Source: Auriscalpium vulgare (Eukaryota; Basidiomycota; Agaricomycetes; Russulales; Auriscalpiaceae). Taken from it: a DNA stretch of 64,000 nucleotides. Where the stretch lies: assembly GCA_019915015.1 (NCBI GenBank), contig JAHBBC010000001.1:1798001-1862000 (forward strand), read 5' to 3'. Both the position numbers and the translations under genes were made by a program. This document shows, one piece after another, positions 22,252 to 33,275 of the stretch (the stretch's first letter is position 1; each line of letters starts with the position of its first letter). Below the pieces are notes generated by a model. The model did not search any database. It was not told the DNA's origin and saw only the letters and a list, made by a program, of their open reading frames with translations.

Positions 22252-23509
22252 ATGGTGCATGAATTCAGGAGCCAGCCCATCAAGGGCATCTACCTCTGCT
22301 ATGAAGTTTTTAGCACCATCCTCGTCCGCTTTCCGCTCTGGATTATCATCAACCTCCCCAAGACCCTGCGCCCGGGCAAGTCGTGGTCGTTGAAGAAAGC
22401 GGTCATGGTGAGATTCGTCGCCCATATGGGCGTGATCACAGGCAGGTGAGCGAGCAGTCGTGTCTGGTTTTTTGCTGTCTGACCAAGGAACAAGAACCGA
22501 CAAGCTCAGACACCTTGGCGACCACCTCAGCGTTCTCGAGGGCCTCGACATCAAGCACGTCTGGGTTAAGCCCATTCCCGAGCTTCTAAACGATGAAATC
22601 ACGGCCTTGGCAAAGGCTGCGCACGTCGACGACGTCAGCATTCCGGGCTACTGGATCGACAAGAAGAATACGGACATACCCATCGGCGCGCCCCCGCAGC
22701 CTGATGAGACCGTTGTTTACTCAATGCACGGCGGCGCGTACATTCGCTTTTCTGCGAGCCCGAAGGACGTTATCGCAAACATTTCGCGAGGGCTGCTTAA
22801 GCACTGCGACCCGGTGCGCCGCGTCTTTGCAATCGAGTACCGCCTCTCCACGGCCGCCCCAGACGCTCCGCAGCACCCATTTCCTGCCGCCCTCATCGAC
22901 GCGCTTGCGGGCTATGTTTATCTCACGGAGATAGTCGGCTTCGATCCAGAGAAAATAGTCGTCGAGGGCGACTCCGCAGGAGGGAACCTAGCACATGCGC
23001 TCACACGATACCTCGTTGAGAACCAAGGGCTCATCCCGGGTCTGCCGCACCCACCGGGTGCGCTCCTACTCCTATCTCCTTGGTCCGACCTCTCCTCGTC
23101 CGACGACTATCCCGGATCAAGCCTGGTCAAATACCAGAAAATCGATTACCTCGCCGGGGCTGTCAGCCAGTACGCGCGGAAAGCATTCCTCGGCCCTCTC
23201 TACCCGCACGACTCTCCCGCTGCCCTGAATCGGTACATTTCGCCGGCAAGCACAAACCCGCAGATGCCGCCCGTGTCCTTCAAAGGCTTTCCGCGCACTT
23301 TGATTGTGTCGGGCGCGATGGAGGTGCTGGTGACTCAGATCCGCGTGCTGCACGAGAAGATGAAGGCAGACATGATCGAGGGTGACGGGCCGGGTCAGGT
23401 CAGGTACTACGAGTCACCGGATTCCGTGCATGACTTCCTGGTGCTCATGTTCCATGAGCCAGAGAGGACACAGACGCTGAGGGCCATCGCCAAGTGGCTC
23501 GGTGATTGA
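22252..23509 (+). CDS. Alpha/beta-hydrolase (hormone-sensitive-lipase type), tandem copy 1
   Basis: Two exons (22252-22445, 22495-23509; 49-base intron) give 402 residues. A hydrophobic helix (about residues 10-35) near the N-terminus suggests membrane attachment. Motifs of the HSL/alpha-beta-hydrolase-3 class: oxyanion-hole MHGGAYIR, nucleophile elbow VEGDSAGGN, later Asp candidate in the EVLVTQ/GDGPGQ region and catalytic His in SVHDFLV. These enzymes cut small esters; steryl-acetate or lipid ester hydrolysis is plausible given the N-terminal helix. It is nearly collinear with the copy at 24297, with an intron at the same codon, so the pair is a recent tandem duplication. Substrate unknown. 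Confidence 0.88.
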
Positions 23510-24296
23510 CTGCGACAGCTGCCGTATCCGCCGGCGGAATTCCGTCGTGATTGCATCACCTTGTATGCTTCGCAATCCACAGCTGTACTAAATTGTAGCA
23601 GGTCCACCGGACGTTTTCTGAACGAAGGTCACAGTCTCACAGAAAGAAGACGACCAGGCTCTGTCGCGACTCCACAATGTCGGAAAGTCGTTGCAATTGA
23701 TTGCCTGCCAGAGCATCCCACGTTAAGACTACTTGGGACCCAAGCCTGTGAGCTGGAAGTAGGAGGGACTCACGTTCCTGGAGATCGTGAGGCGGAAAGA
23801 CGCGCGTTCAAGTGGACGTAGTTTTCCGCGCGATTTCAATTGAACATCACCGCGGCACTGATCTTGTACGGGATACCGGCGGAAGATCTCGCTAAAGTAT
23901 GTGACCAAATTCCGCATATCGTCTCCAGTGATGATGAAGTGTCGTACTCTCCATTCGTAAGTGACATATGATTATCTCACCCGCTAGGCGCTCATCATGC
24001 GTCTGTTCAGACGACCACCTGCACTCCCCCGTGTCTTCAGCACACCCCCCATGCTAACCCGAACGATGTTCATTCGCTGACCTGGCATCTCAGGTGGCGA
24101 AATAATTCCACGTGAAAACCCACGCACGATGCTTGGCTGGCGACCCACGCTCATCTCAGCACTATGCGGAATTGATGCAGTCGTCGCGAACAAGGTGCCG
24201 AAATACAGCGGCGCCTACGCGAGTATAAAAGACACGCTGCGAGCTCGTATCTAACGTGTCGAACCTCCCCCCGCCTCCCCACAGCATTCTTTCACA
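23510..24296. other. Spacer between tandem hydrolases
   Basis: About 790 bases with no supported gene. The right end carries the promoter of copy 2. Confidence 0.5.
24224..24230 (+). promoter_or_regulatory. TATA box of hydrolase copy 2
   Basis: TATAAAA, 67-73 bases before the ATG at 24297, followed by a C-rich pyrimidine tract. Copy 1 has no equally good element, so the two copies may differ in expression. Confidence 0.6.
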
Positions 24297-25572
24297 ATGG
24301 TGCACGAGTTCCGGAGCCAGCCCGTCAAGACCATCTACCTCCTCTACGAGGCAATCGCGATGATCCTTTTTCGCTTCCCGTATTGGATCCTCAGTAACGT
24401 GCCCAAGAGCTTACGACCGAGGGACACCTGGACATTCCAAAAGGCGGTTGGGATAAAAGTCGTCGCGCATTTTAATGTCATCACTGGCAGGTGAGCATGC
24501 GCTGGATGCTGGTACCGCTCTCCTCTGACTTTCTTTCCTCGCTTATAGGACAGACAAGCTAGTCGATGCTGGTGACCATCTTAATGTCGTGACGGGGCTC
24601 GACATCAAGCACGTTTGGGTCAAGCCTGTTCCGGAGGTCCTCAACGAGGAAATCCTCGACTTCGCGAAGGCGTCCCACGTCGAACCCGTCAGCATCCCCG
24701 GCTACTGGCTAGATAGGAAGGACACAGATATCCCCATTGGCGCACCACCCCAGCCCGACGAGAAGATCGTCTACTCCATGCACGGCGGCGCGTACATCCG
24801 ACTCTCAGCCAGTCCAAACGATGTGGTCGCAAACATCCCCAAAGGGCTCCTCGAGCATTGCCGCCCCGTCCGACGCGTCTTCGCGATCGAGTACCGCCTA
24901 TCTAAGGCCGCGCCCGACCCGGAAGAGAACGCATTTCCTGCGGCACTCTTCGACGCGCTCGCGGGGTACGTGTACCTCACGCAGCAAGTCGGATTCAAGC
25001 CGGAGAACATCGTCGTCGAGGGCGACTCCGCGGGCGGCAATCTTGCGCTCACGCTGACACGCTACCTCGTTGAGAACCAGGGGTTGATCCCGGGACTGCC
25101 GCCGCCGCCCGGTGCGCTGCTGCTCCTTTCTCCGTGGACGGACATGTCCTTCTCGGACGAGTACCCCGGCTCGAGCTGGGACACAAATTTAGAGATCGAC
25201 TACCTCGGCGGGCCATACGGGCCCGTCAGCCTCTACGCCCGCATGGCGTTCCTCGGCCCCCTCAACCCATACGATTCACCAGCCGCGCTGCACCGCTTGA
25301 TCTCGCCAGCGAGCACGCACCCGAATATGCCTCCCGTATCATTCAAGGGCTTCCCTCGCACGATGATTGTGGCGGGCGAGATGGAGACGCTGCTGACGCA
25401 GATTCGGGCGCTGCACCAGAAGATGGAGCCGGACATGGGCAATGGCGATGGGCCGGGCCAGGTGCACTACTACGAGTCGCCCGACTCGGTGCACGACTTC
25501 GTGGTGTTTACGTTCCACGAGCCGGAGAGAACACAGACGCTGAGGGCCATCGCCAAGTGGCTCGGTGATTGA
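24297..25572 (+). CDS. Alpha/beta-hydrolase (hormone-sensitive-lipase type), tandem copy 2
   Basis: Two exons (24297-24490, 24549-25572) give 405 residues. It has the same plan as copy 1: N-terminal hydrophobic helix, MHGGAYIR, VEGDSAGGN and SVHDFVV, and the last 12 residues (RTQTLRAIAKWL) are identical. Differences lie mainly in the cap region (about residues 225-245, with a short insertion around DTNLEIDYLGGPYGP) and the N-terminal helix. All catalytic residues are present, so both copies should be active. Confidence 0.88.
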
Positions 25573-26604
25573 GGGACGGGTTCCGCGTGTCTGCTGTGTA
25601 TGTTTTTTTCTGTCATCGCCGCGTCTCATCCGAAACCTAGCGACATGCCGACGATATGCTTTGACATTACGACGTGTTCTCATTTTCCGCCATCGTTTCC
25701 GCCTCGTGTTAATGGTCGCCCAGATACTTATTCTTCCGAGCAATAGAGCAGCGGGTCCTCGGGCATGCATGCATGCGCGCGCAGGGAAAATAATACTGGA
25801 TACCTCTACTACTTACGACACATCAATATACGCTACCCACGATATAGTAGCTCACTATACATGGATCCGAACAACCGTACGCGGCTGACAGCCCATTCCA
25901 TCATCGCGCAAAACACTAGAATAGATCGGTAGCTCTTTCGAATTTCATTGGTTTCGGCTCGAGGACCTGATCAAAACGTGAAGGAGCGTGTAATTATAAG
26001 CCTGCAGGCCTGAGCGGGCACGGCTATGATGACCGTACAATATATTGGACAGCATGCACCGGGGTAGCCTGTGTAAGGCGTCTACCCCGGCGCTTATTCT
26101 ATTGCAACACCGCCACCCCACGCGGCCCTCGACCAGCAGGCATACTTGTTCGTAGTCTCCCTGAGGCAGAGTAGAGATTCAAACCTTTGCAGGCTCAGGA
26201 TCATCTGCTTGACCTTGCTCGTCCACGCGACTCACAACGCCGGCATCCCTCCTGCGCCGAGCACTCCACCTCTGCCCCGGGCCGTCCCAGTGTGTTCCCG
26301 CCCACCGCGTTCGTGTCGCCTGCATCACAACACCGACCTCCTTGCCACCGCGTGCCAATGGATCTCCTGGCGTCCCGTCTGCTTTCCATTCTCGTCGTGC
26401 GCTCACCTCCGCCCGCGATCCACGCGGCGCTCATCCGTCGAGCAGGAACCGGATCGGTAATCCTGCACCCCTTCCTTTCGCGCCGCGTACTGACGATATA
26501 GATGTTGTTGAACTTGCGCGGAGCACGGGAACTTTCGCAGGTATGTATGTGCATATGTGCACTGCAGCCTCATACGCCGGCGATGATTTCTCACTGCATC
26601 TTTT
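25573..26604. other. Intergenic
   Basis: About 1 kb after the hydrolase. It includes a short ATGC-type simple repeat at about 25763-25775. No coding signal I can support; overlapping frames on both strands are composition-driven. Confidence 0.5.
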
Positions 26605-26776
26605 AGGCAGAAGATCAAGGGGGTTAGGATCCGACAGGCGACTGACCGCCACGACACACCGATACTCGTCATGTACACGATGTCGACTTTCAGCGTAGTT
26701 CTTCACGCTGTTTATCACCTTCAATCTATGCTGGTGGATATTGCTTTTTGGACCCTGCAACAGCTCACGCGATAAT
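26605..26776 (+). pseudogene. Relic of the seven-helix membrane family
   Basis: A single exon-like piece after a TAG acceptor-like site reads RHDTPILVMYTMSTFSVVLH and matches the third exon of the array genes (VTSIFLVAATFGMYMVSTAS in copy 2). No neighbouring exons survive. It marks the left end of the array. Confidence 0.45.
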
Positions 26777-26884
26777 AGCAGTGCACGGTAGCCTAGGAAC
26801 GGATCCCAACTATCCACGTCCTCCTTAGTGGACATTTTGCGTGCCGACATGCTATCTTCCAGTCACTTGCTTCGACTTGTCAAT

Positions 26885-27177
26885 GCATCAAATAGAGCGG
26901 CGGTGCGCTTTTCGCGGAAAGCCACAATTCTCCTCCGGCATCCCAGATCCTAGGCAATACCCCCGATGGATCCGATTAACATGGCACTGCTGTCGACCAT
27001 TGTTGGTGTACACAAGGCATCCCCGCTCATCATCAAAGCATTATCCTGCGCGCTGGGGCACGAGGGAACCATGCGGCGTCGTGCGAATGCACGAGGAGGA
27101 TGGGCGCCTTCTCTCAAGTACTTAGGTGAGATCATCGCCACGGGTCCTGTCCACGCATACCTCGTCGAAGCAGTGTA
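26885..27177 (+). promoter_or_regulatory. Conserved 5' leader of array copy 1
   Basis: GCATCAAATA at 26885-26894 recurs as GCATCAAATAAAA before copies 2 and 3, as a TATA-like element. Further on, a CGTGCGAATGC/GTGAGATCATCGCC stretch is shared with the region before copy 2 (29278-29395) and in part with copy 3 (31310-31390). It looks like a conserved untranslated leader with its own donor site (GTGAG) at about 27126. Confidence 0.45.
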
Positions 27178-28555
27178 TGGCACTCATACCAGTCCAGGTT
27201 CTTGCAGTCATATTGGTCGCCGACGTATACCTATACGGTCAGTTCTAGCTCTGTCACACACGTCAGCCATTTGACGTGTAGCGGCAGGCATATATTCGCT
27301 TCTCTGCTGTTTTACTCTGGTCACACTTTTGTGCGTGCTCTGTGTCGCCTCTTTCCATTTACCCACATTGACTTCTTCTGCATCTCGCAGCCGGAAAATC
27401 AAGGGCAATGCCACAAACAAGTGCCTGGTCGCCGCGACACTCGTCATGCACATAGCGTCTACTGCCGGCGTCATACTCCACGTTGTTGATTACCTGCGAT
27501 TCGTGGCGCTCGATCCGGTGGACGACTCTGCTCGGAATCTGCGAAAGCTTACGCTATAACGTCCGTCTACGATAGCCTTTCTTACTCAATCCCAACGATT
27601 CAAGTAAGCAACAAAACATACAAGTAATACCCATGCTCATCTAACCGACAGTTCGTCTTTGGAGATGCAATCGTCGTCTGGCGTGTGTGGGTCATCTGGC
27701 AACACAGTTGGCGCGTTACCATCGGTCCTTTCATCCTCCTTTTCGCCACAACTGCCGTTGTACTAGCACAAATTGTCACAACCACGACGTACGACGGCGC
27801 TTCACCAGCGCTCAGCAGGGAGTCAGGCGCAGGACGCTCCACCCCCGCCAAGGTATACCTCGCCAGCCTTGTGCTTACATTGTGCACGAATGGCGTCGTC
27901 ACCGGCTTGATAGCGTGTCGCGCTTGGTGAGCCTTGCACCACAACAGTGTGCTATTACTAAGATGATATCAGGAGACACCATCGGTCATCTGCGGCAGTC
28001 CCTATCAGGATCGGGCGGGATCGTGCGCTGGCGGTTCTTCTGTTGCTCGTAGAGTCTGGCGCGCTGTATTGCACTATCTGGGTGTGGTCTATCTACTGCT
28101 TCCCGCGTCTTGACGGTGACCCTGACTTTTGGCGGCGCAGATAACACTGATAGCATTGTGGCCGTTTGTCATCACCCACCCGGCGGCGTTTTACTTTCTC
28201 GCCAGTTTGCTCCCGCAATTGACGGTGTGTCCACCTCTCGGAATTTTCGTTGACCGTATCCGAGAGTTGATTGCAGGGAATGTACCCCACTGTGATCATC
28301 GTCATCTGCACTTTGCGCCGATCTTATGTCGACACCGTTATGTCCCCTGACAATCTGACCTCGATCACAATCTTTCCACATAACCAGCCTGGGTCATCCC
28401 CAACGACACGGGCGACGCGCGGCTGTGAAATAGAGCGAACCGTGGAACCGGGTGCATACCCGAGGGTTGCACGTCTCTGCCTGTTTATCCTCTGTGGATG
28501 TCGTCCTGGACGTAGCGAAGATTGCGTAGAAGGAGTGCTTCGGCGCGTAGAATGA
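27178..28555 (+). CDS. Seven-helix membrane protein, array copy 1 (one frame break)
   Basis: Exons: 27178-27237, 27288-27330, 27391-27603, 27652-27926, 27973-28081, 28141-28224 and 28277 onward. Seven hydrophobic segments are visible, starting with MALIPVQVLAVILVADVYLYG, through GIYSLLCCFTL, VAATLVMHIASTAG, FGDAIVVWRVWVIW, LYLASLVLTLCTNG, LLLLVESGALY and the ITLIALWPF/LPQLTGMYPTVIIVI pair. This is a paralogous 7-TM family I associate with Agaricomycetes, of unknown function, with receptor-like topology. Exon 3 is one base off: the reading up to DDSARNLRK and that of the following VYDSLSYSIPTIQ are in different frames, so the frame is lost around 27500-27545. After TRATR (28425) the C-terminal tail departs from that of copy 2. 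Confidence 0.6.
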
Positions 28556-28822
28556 CACGGTTTCACTCACAAATGGCTGCTCAGGACCTCGTCACCAATC
28601 CCGCCTCAACGTACTGCTTAGTTGATACTCACCATGCGGATACGACCATACACTGAGCCCCACACACGAAGGCATCAGCGGCTGTCCGGGTACTAGTAGG
28701 TGAGCTACTCTGTCCTCCATTGCGCGGTCGCTCTCGTAGCTTGTCTGTCTCCCAGGTTATCCATTGGAGGCGCTCATGCGTGGTCACCGTCACCGTGTTC
28801 CTAGTATTGCTGCGTTTCGGAC

Positions 28823-28835
28823 GCATCAAATAAAA
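28823..28835 (+). promoter_or_regulatory. GCATCAAATAAAA element before array copy 2
   Basis: Same element as before copies 1 and 3. It lies about 600 bases before copy 2, which has a longer leader than the others. Confidence 0.4.
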
Positions 28836-29434
28836 CTGTCGCGGCTCGCGCCAAGCACGGGAATCTTCGCAAGCTTTCGGCGTCTACGAGGCGATGTCCA
28901 CAACAGACTTTTTCCGCGCGTAGAATGCTCACAGCTGGGAATATAGGGAAATTATACGAGAACTCAGGGGTCATGAAGCGGCTGCTCACAGCCTCCTCAC
29001 GCTGCCGGCCTCTGAACGACGCATCACCAAGACTGCGGCGTTCATACAAATGATCCGCCTCCGACGCAAACGCTTGGTGGCTGTCCTTGTAAGTTAGCCT
29101 CCTCACCACTCATCGCGACGACGCTATATGACAGTTCTAGTGATAACTTATGGAAGCGCTCATGTCACTGAACCACCGCTGTGATTCGGCCGCATCCAAC
29201 GACGGACGGACCCGGGCCACAGGCAATGTCCACGACGTCGGGACGTGCCACCGATCGTCGGTGCCCCTATACGGACCATCATCATTCTGCGACGATGAAG
29301 CACGAGGGCCCAACCCCTGCGGCGCCGTGCGAATACTTTATGAGACGTTAAACGCCGTCTTTCAAATACTTGGGTGAGATCGTCGCCATCGGTCGCTAAT
29401 CCTTCTCTCTCGCAGGTCGAACTCGAAGCGGCAT

Positions 29435-30802
29435 ATGACGCTCCTTCCAGCCCATTTTTCGTGCTAACATTGCTCGCAGATGTTTATCTGTACAGTCAGT
29501 TCTCGACGCTCGTCTTCTGCGCTCTCTTACGATCGAGATAGGCATATATTCGCTGCTCTGCTGCTTTACTTTGGTGACTCTGTTGTACGTGCGCTACAGG
29601 TTCCATATCCTGCAATTACTTATCTGAGCATGTCGCAGCCGGAGCATCAAGGGAAACGTCACAAGCATATTTCTCGTCGCTGCAACATTTGGCATGTACA
29701 TGGTGTCGACCGCCAGTGTCGTCCTCCACGCCGTGGATTACATCAAATTCGTCGCACTTGATTCTCAAAATTCCCTCTCGGTAACAGTGGTCGACGGCTT
29801 GGCGTATTCGCTTCCAACCATCCATGTAAGCAAAAGCGCGGAGTATACCCTGTCATCTAATCAAGAAATCCACAGTTCATCCTCGGCGACGCCATCGTCG
29901 TCTGGCGTGGATGGGTTATCTGGCAACGCAATTGGCGCATCACCGCCGGGCCCCTTGTCCTCCTCTTTGGCACCACCGCTGTCGTACTGGCACAAGTGTT
30001 CACGACGGCTACATCTAGCGGACTGTTGGAAGCCGTCAGCGCCCCCAGCGCCAAGCTGTACCTCGCCAGCCTGGTGCTCACCTTGTGCACAAACGGCACT
30101 GTGACGGTCTTGATTGCATACCGCGCTTGGTGAATGATGCCCTTAGCTGTTCGTGCCACCGGCTTGTGCTGATACTGAATCTCAGGATACACTATCGCTC
30201 CTCGCGAGCGATCCGCATCAGAGTTGGCCGCGATCGCGTGCTTGCCATTCTCTTGTTGCTCGTGGAATCCGGTGCGCTGTACTGTGCCATCTGGGTAAGT
30301 ATATCCTCCCTCCTATGACACATTTGACGACCACTAATCGACCCTCCATGACGCAGATAACACTGATAGCCTTGTGGCCGTCCGCCGTGACCCAGACGCC
30401 AGCGTTCTACGTTTTCGCCAACCTGCTCCCGCAGCTGACGGTGTGTCCACGCGATAATAATCATCCTCGACGCGCGCGTCTGACGCCGAGCCGTAGGGCA
30501 TGTACCCCACTGTGATCATTGTCATATGTGCATTGCGACGGTCGTATGCCGACACGGTCATGTCTGTTCCCGACAGTCTGACCTCGATCACTTTTGCTGC
30601 GAATGGCCAGCCTCTTGCGCGGCCCTCCGCAGCAGGCACCCGGGCGACGCGACTGCCGTTCTATCGAGAAGCGGAGGAAACTGCGGAGGTGGAAGTGTCA
30701 CTCGAGGGATGCAGCTCGACTCGCAGGTCGTCTCGTCGCAGTGCCTCCTACAGTGTGTCCTCCGTTGTGCAGTATGTGCAGGACGTGGTGAAGGCGGTAT
30801 GA
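29435..30802 (+). CDS. Seven-helix membrane protein, array copy 2 (best preserved)
   Basis: Exons: about 29435-29494, 29542-29584, 29639-29825, 29876-30129, 30186-30294, 30357-30440 and 30497-30802. From exon 2 onward the frame is continuous through six introns and seven helices to a cytosolic tail rich in Ser/Arg/Glu ending VQDVVKAV. Motifs: GDAIVVWRGWVIWQ, LYLASLVLTLCTNG, LIAYRAWIHYRSS, LLLLVESGALYCAIW and LPQLTGMYPTVIIVICAL. The first exon is one base shorter than in copies 1 and 3, so the ATG at the equivalent place (29435) is out of frame with ADVYLY; either the start lies in an upstream exon (frame VELEAAYDAPSSPFF is open back to an acceptor at 29415) or this copy has lost its start. 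Confidence 0.65.
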
Positions 30803-31172
30803 TTTGAAGTGTACAGTGGGGCAATCATTTCAAAAAATACTGTAATGTACGTTATTTAAGTAACTAATCGCTTGGTCAGCAAATGCGGCGCCGAAAATTG
30901 GCCATCCTAGTGACTAAGCGCCGACTTCAACTTGTTCTCCTCCTCCGGTTGGGCCGTCCTCCGGTACTATTTGCTTGTGAGCTCCTCGGTGCGGGGGCCG
31001 CGCATCACACTGGCCTTAGGCCAATTTAACGCGATACACAGCTTCTGGTCACCGCGACGGCTTTCTCTGCCTCCATTGCGCCGCCGCTCTCAGTGCTGGA
31101 AATACTCAGGCTGTCGGCGCTTGGCGTGCAACACGTATCATATCACCTAGTGCATTCCGCTGCGATTGACTC

Positions 31173-31185
31173 GCATCAAATAAAA
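31173..31185 (+). promoter_or_regulatory. GCATCAAATAAAA element before array copy 3
   Basis: Identical 13-base element 260-270 bases before the ATG at 31444. Confidence 0.45.
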
Positions 31186-31443
31186 TGGGAGCTTTCGTAG
31201 GTCCAGGGCGTCTCGCAGCGCTGGCAAGCGACTCGGATGCCCACGACATGGACCGTTGCTGCTCCCAAAGGGAGAAGCTCCTTTCGTATCAATGAAGTAA
31301 CACTGATCATCATTCTGCGGCGTCGTGCGAACGAGCACTGTGACACTCCATAGCCATCTAGACTGGAGTTCAAAAAGAAGAGGTGAGACCCCGCCGCCAG
31401 TCCCTCATCGGACTCTCTCCACGCACGCTCTCGAATAGCGTGA

Positions 31444-32530
31444 ATGGCCCTCAGACCAGTGCAGCTTTACACAGCATTCGTCGACATATTCTTATACGGT
31501 CAGTCGGTCAGTCCTGGTCCCATTACGATTTCAATAACATTCCGGCAGGCATATATTCACTGCTCACCTGCTTTAGTCTGTTCATTGTTGCGTACGTGTG
31601 CTGCTGCGTCTTTCCGCACGCCTTATGATGTCTGACCGTCAATATCTCACACACCAGACGGAGGGTCAAGGGCAATTTCACCAAAAGATGCCTGGTCGCC
31701 GCCAGCGTCGTCATGTACCTGATGTCGACCACTACCTTATTCCTTCACACCATCGACATCATCAAGCTCATGACTTACGATTCGTCGGAGAATCCTGATC
31801 CGAGCGCCCCAACAGACGCGAAAACCATCGACACGATGACAGGGCTGGATAGCTTCTCCTTTTCCATACAAATGATCAATGTGAGTGAGCAAGCAGAATC
31901 CATGCAGGCGCGTACACTCACCTCAGCGTGCAGCTCGTCCTCGGAGACGGCATCGTCATCTGGCGTGCTTGGCTGATCTGGCAACACAGCTGGCGTGTCA
32001 TCGTCTGGCCCCTCGTCCTTCTGCTCGGCACCGTCGGCACCATTGTAGCCCAGGTTGTCTTGACCGCCACATCAAGCGGCGTCGCGAAAGCCCTCAGTAG
32101 CGACCCGGGCGCGCCGCGCACCACCACCGCCAAGCTGTACATCGCCAGCGTCGTGCTCACGCTGTGCACGAACGGCGTCGTGACCTGCTTGATCGCTTAC
32201 CGCGCGTGGTGAGTACTGCGCTTCTCTGCTGGCCGTGCGACCGGCGGGACTCGGAGTGGTGACACTGATACCCTGGATGTCTGCAGGATTCACTATCGTC
32301 GCTCCTCACAGGCGATCCGCACGAGAATCCCCCCCTGGAAGCGATATCGCGTGCTGGCTGGTACTCCTGCTGTCGTAGAGTCCGGCGTGCTGTATTGTGT
32401 GACTCTGGTTTACGTCGTTCCCTATCACTCCTTCCTTAAGACTCAACAAAAACCGCACGCAGTAATAATTGATAGCTGTATGGCCGTTCGCTGCGTCCGA
32501 GCCGCGGTATTCTATGTCGTCCTTACCTGA
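31444..32530 (+). CDS. Seven-helix membrane protein, array copy 3 (C-terminus broken)
   Basis: Exons: 31444-31498, 31549-31591, 31658-31880, 31934-32208 and 32287-32407, all in frame. It starts MALRPVQLYTAFVDIFLYG and runs through GIYSLLTCFSLF, LGDGIVIWRAWLIW and LYIASVVLTLCTNG to VVESGVLYC. In the sixth helix AGTPAVVES stands where sister copies have AILLLLVES; the bases suggest an inserted G and a lost C that cancel out. After the next intron (32408-32461) the ITLIALWPF equivalent is one base short and meets a TGA near 32530; the last helix and tail are unrecognisable. It would encode about six helices. Confidence 0.55.
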
Positions 32531-33275
32531 ATACCGCAACTGACGGTGCGTACCGATGCTTTTTGTACTGCCCTGGTTTGGATTCCACGTGTAGCGACAA
32601 CGGCGTCGTATGCTTGCAGGCGGACTACCCAACCGTAATCATTCGTATCTGCGCCGTTGAAGCGGTTTTCGCCGACACGGCCTGTCGCGTTCCGTTAATA
32701 TAGTCTTTGGATCCTGGGACCTCCATATCCTTGCAATCTGCGCCAAACTAAGGGCGCGTAGTTGTTTGGGTCAAAGTGTAAACTATTAGTGCTTCGGGAC
32801 ATATTGTTTTTTAGGGTTGCGTGGTCAGCAAATGAAGCGCTTCTAAACGCCGACTATCAACGCGGCACAAAAAGGGAGCATTATGTCTTGCCCGCTGAAT
32901 ATCCTCCGCGTAATCTCCTGTGAATTCCTTGGTTGCGCTACCACTGGGCAACGAGACACCAACAAGAGCATTAGCGCTCGGCACCGGAACGTCGATGCTC
33001 CGGAGCTATGTACACTGGCCACACAAAGGATTTCCATTGGGCTGGGTACCGGTCTTGTGGCGTGTGCATACTTTACTTACTAATCGTCTTCACCGACGGC
33101 GGCCTGTCCATGGCGCTCCTCCGCTCTTCAACAACGCAACAGACTCGACTCGGCAATAAAACACCGAGCATCCCGTGGCGTCGTCGGGGTCGAGCATGCT
33201 CGGCTGGAGCTCAAATAACCACCTCGAGATGCCCGCTACCTGCAGTCCGCCGCCGTCACAAGTCTTGTTAGGCCA
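32531..33275. other. Spacer between array copies 3 and 4
   Basis: Degraded tail of copy 3 (to about 32700), then about 550 bases with no supported gene; it ends in a leader-like stretch with AATAAAAC at 33156-33163. Confidence 0.4.

Noticed and set aside
26842..28555. Tandem membrane-protein array as a CRISPR-like or transposon array
   Set aside because: The repeated units are whole multi-exon genes with the same intron positions, without short spacers, terminal inverted repeats or transposase.
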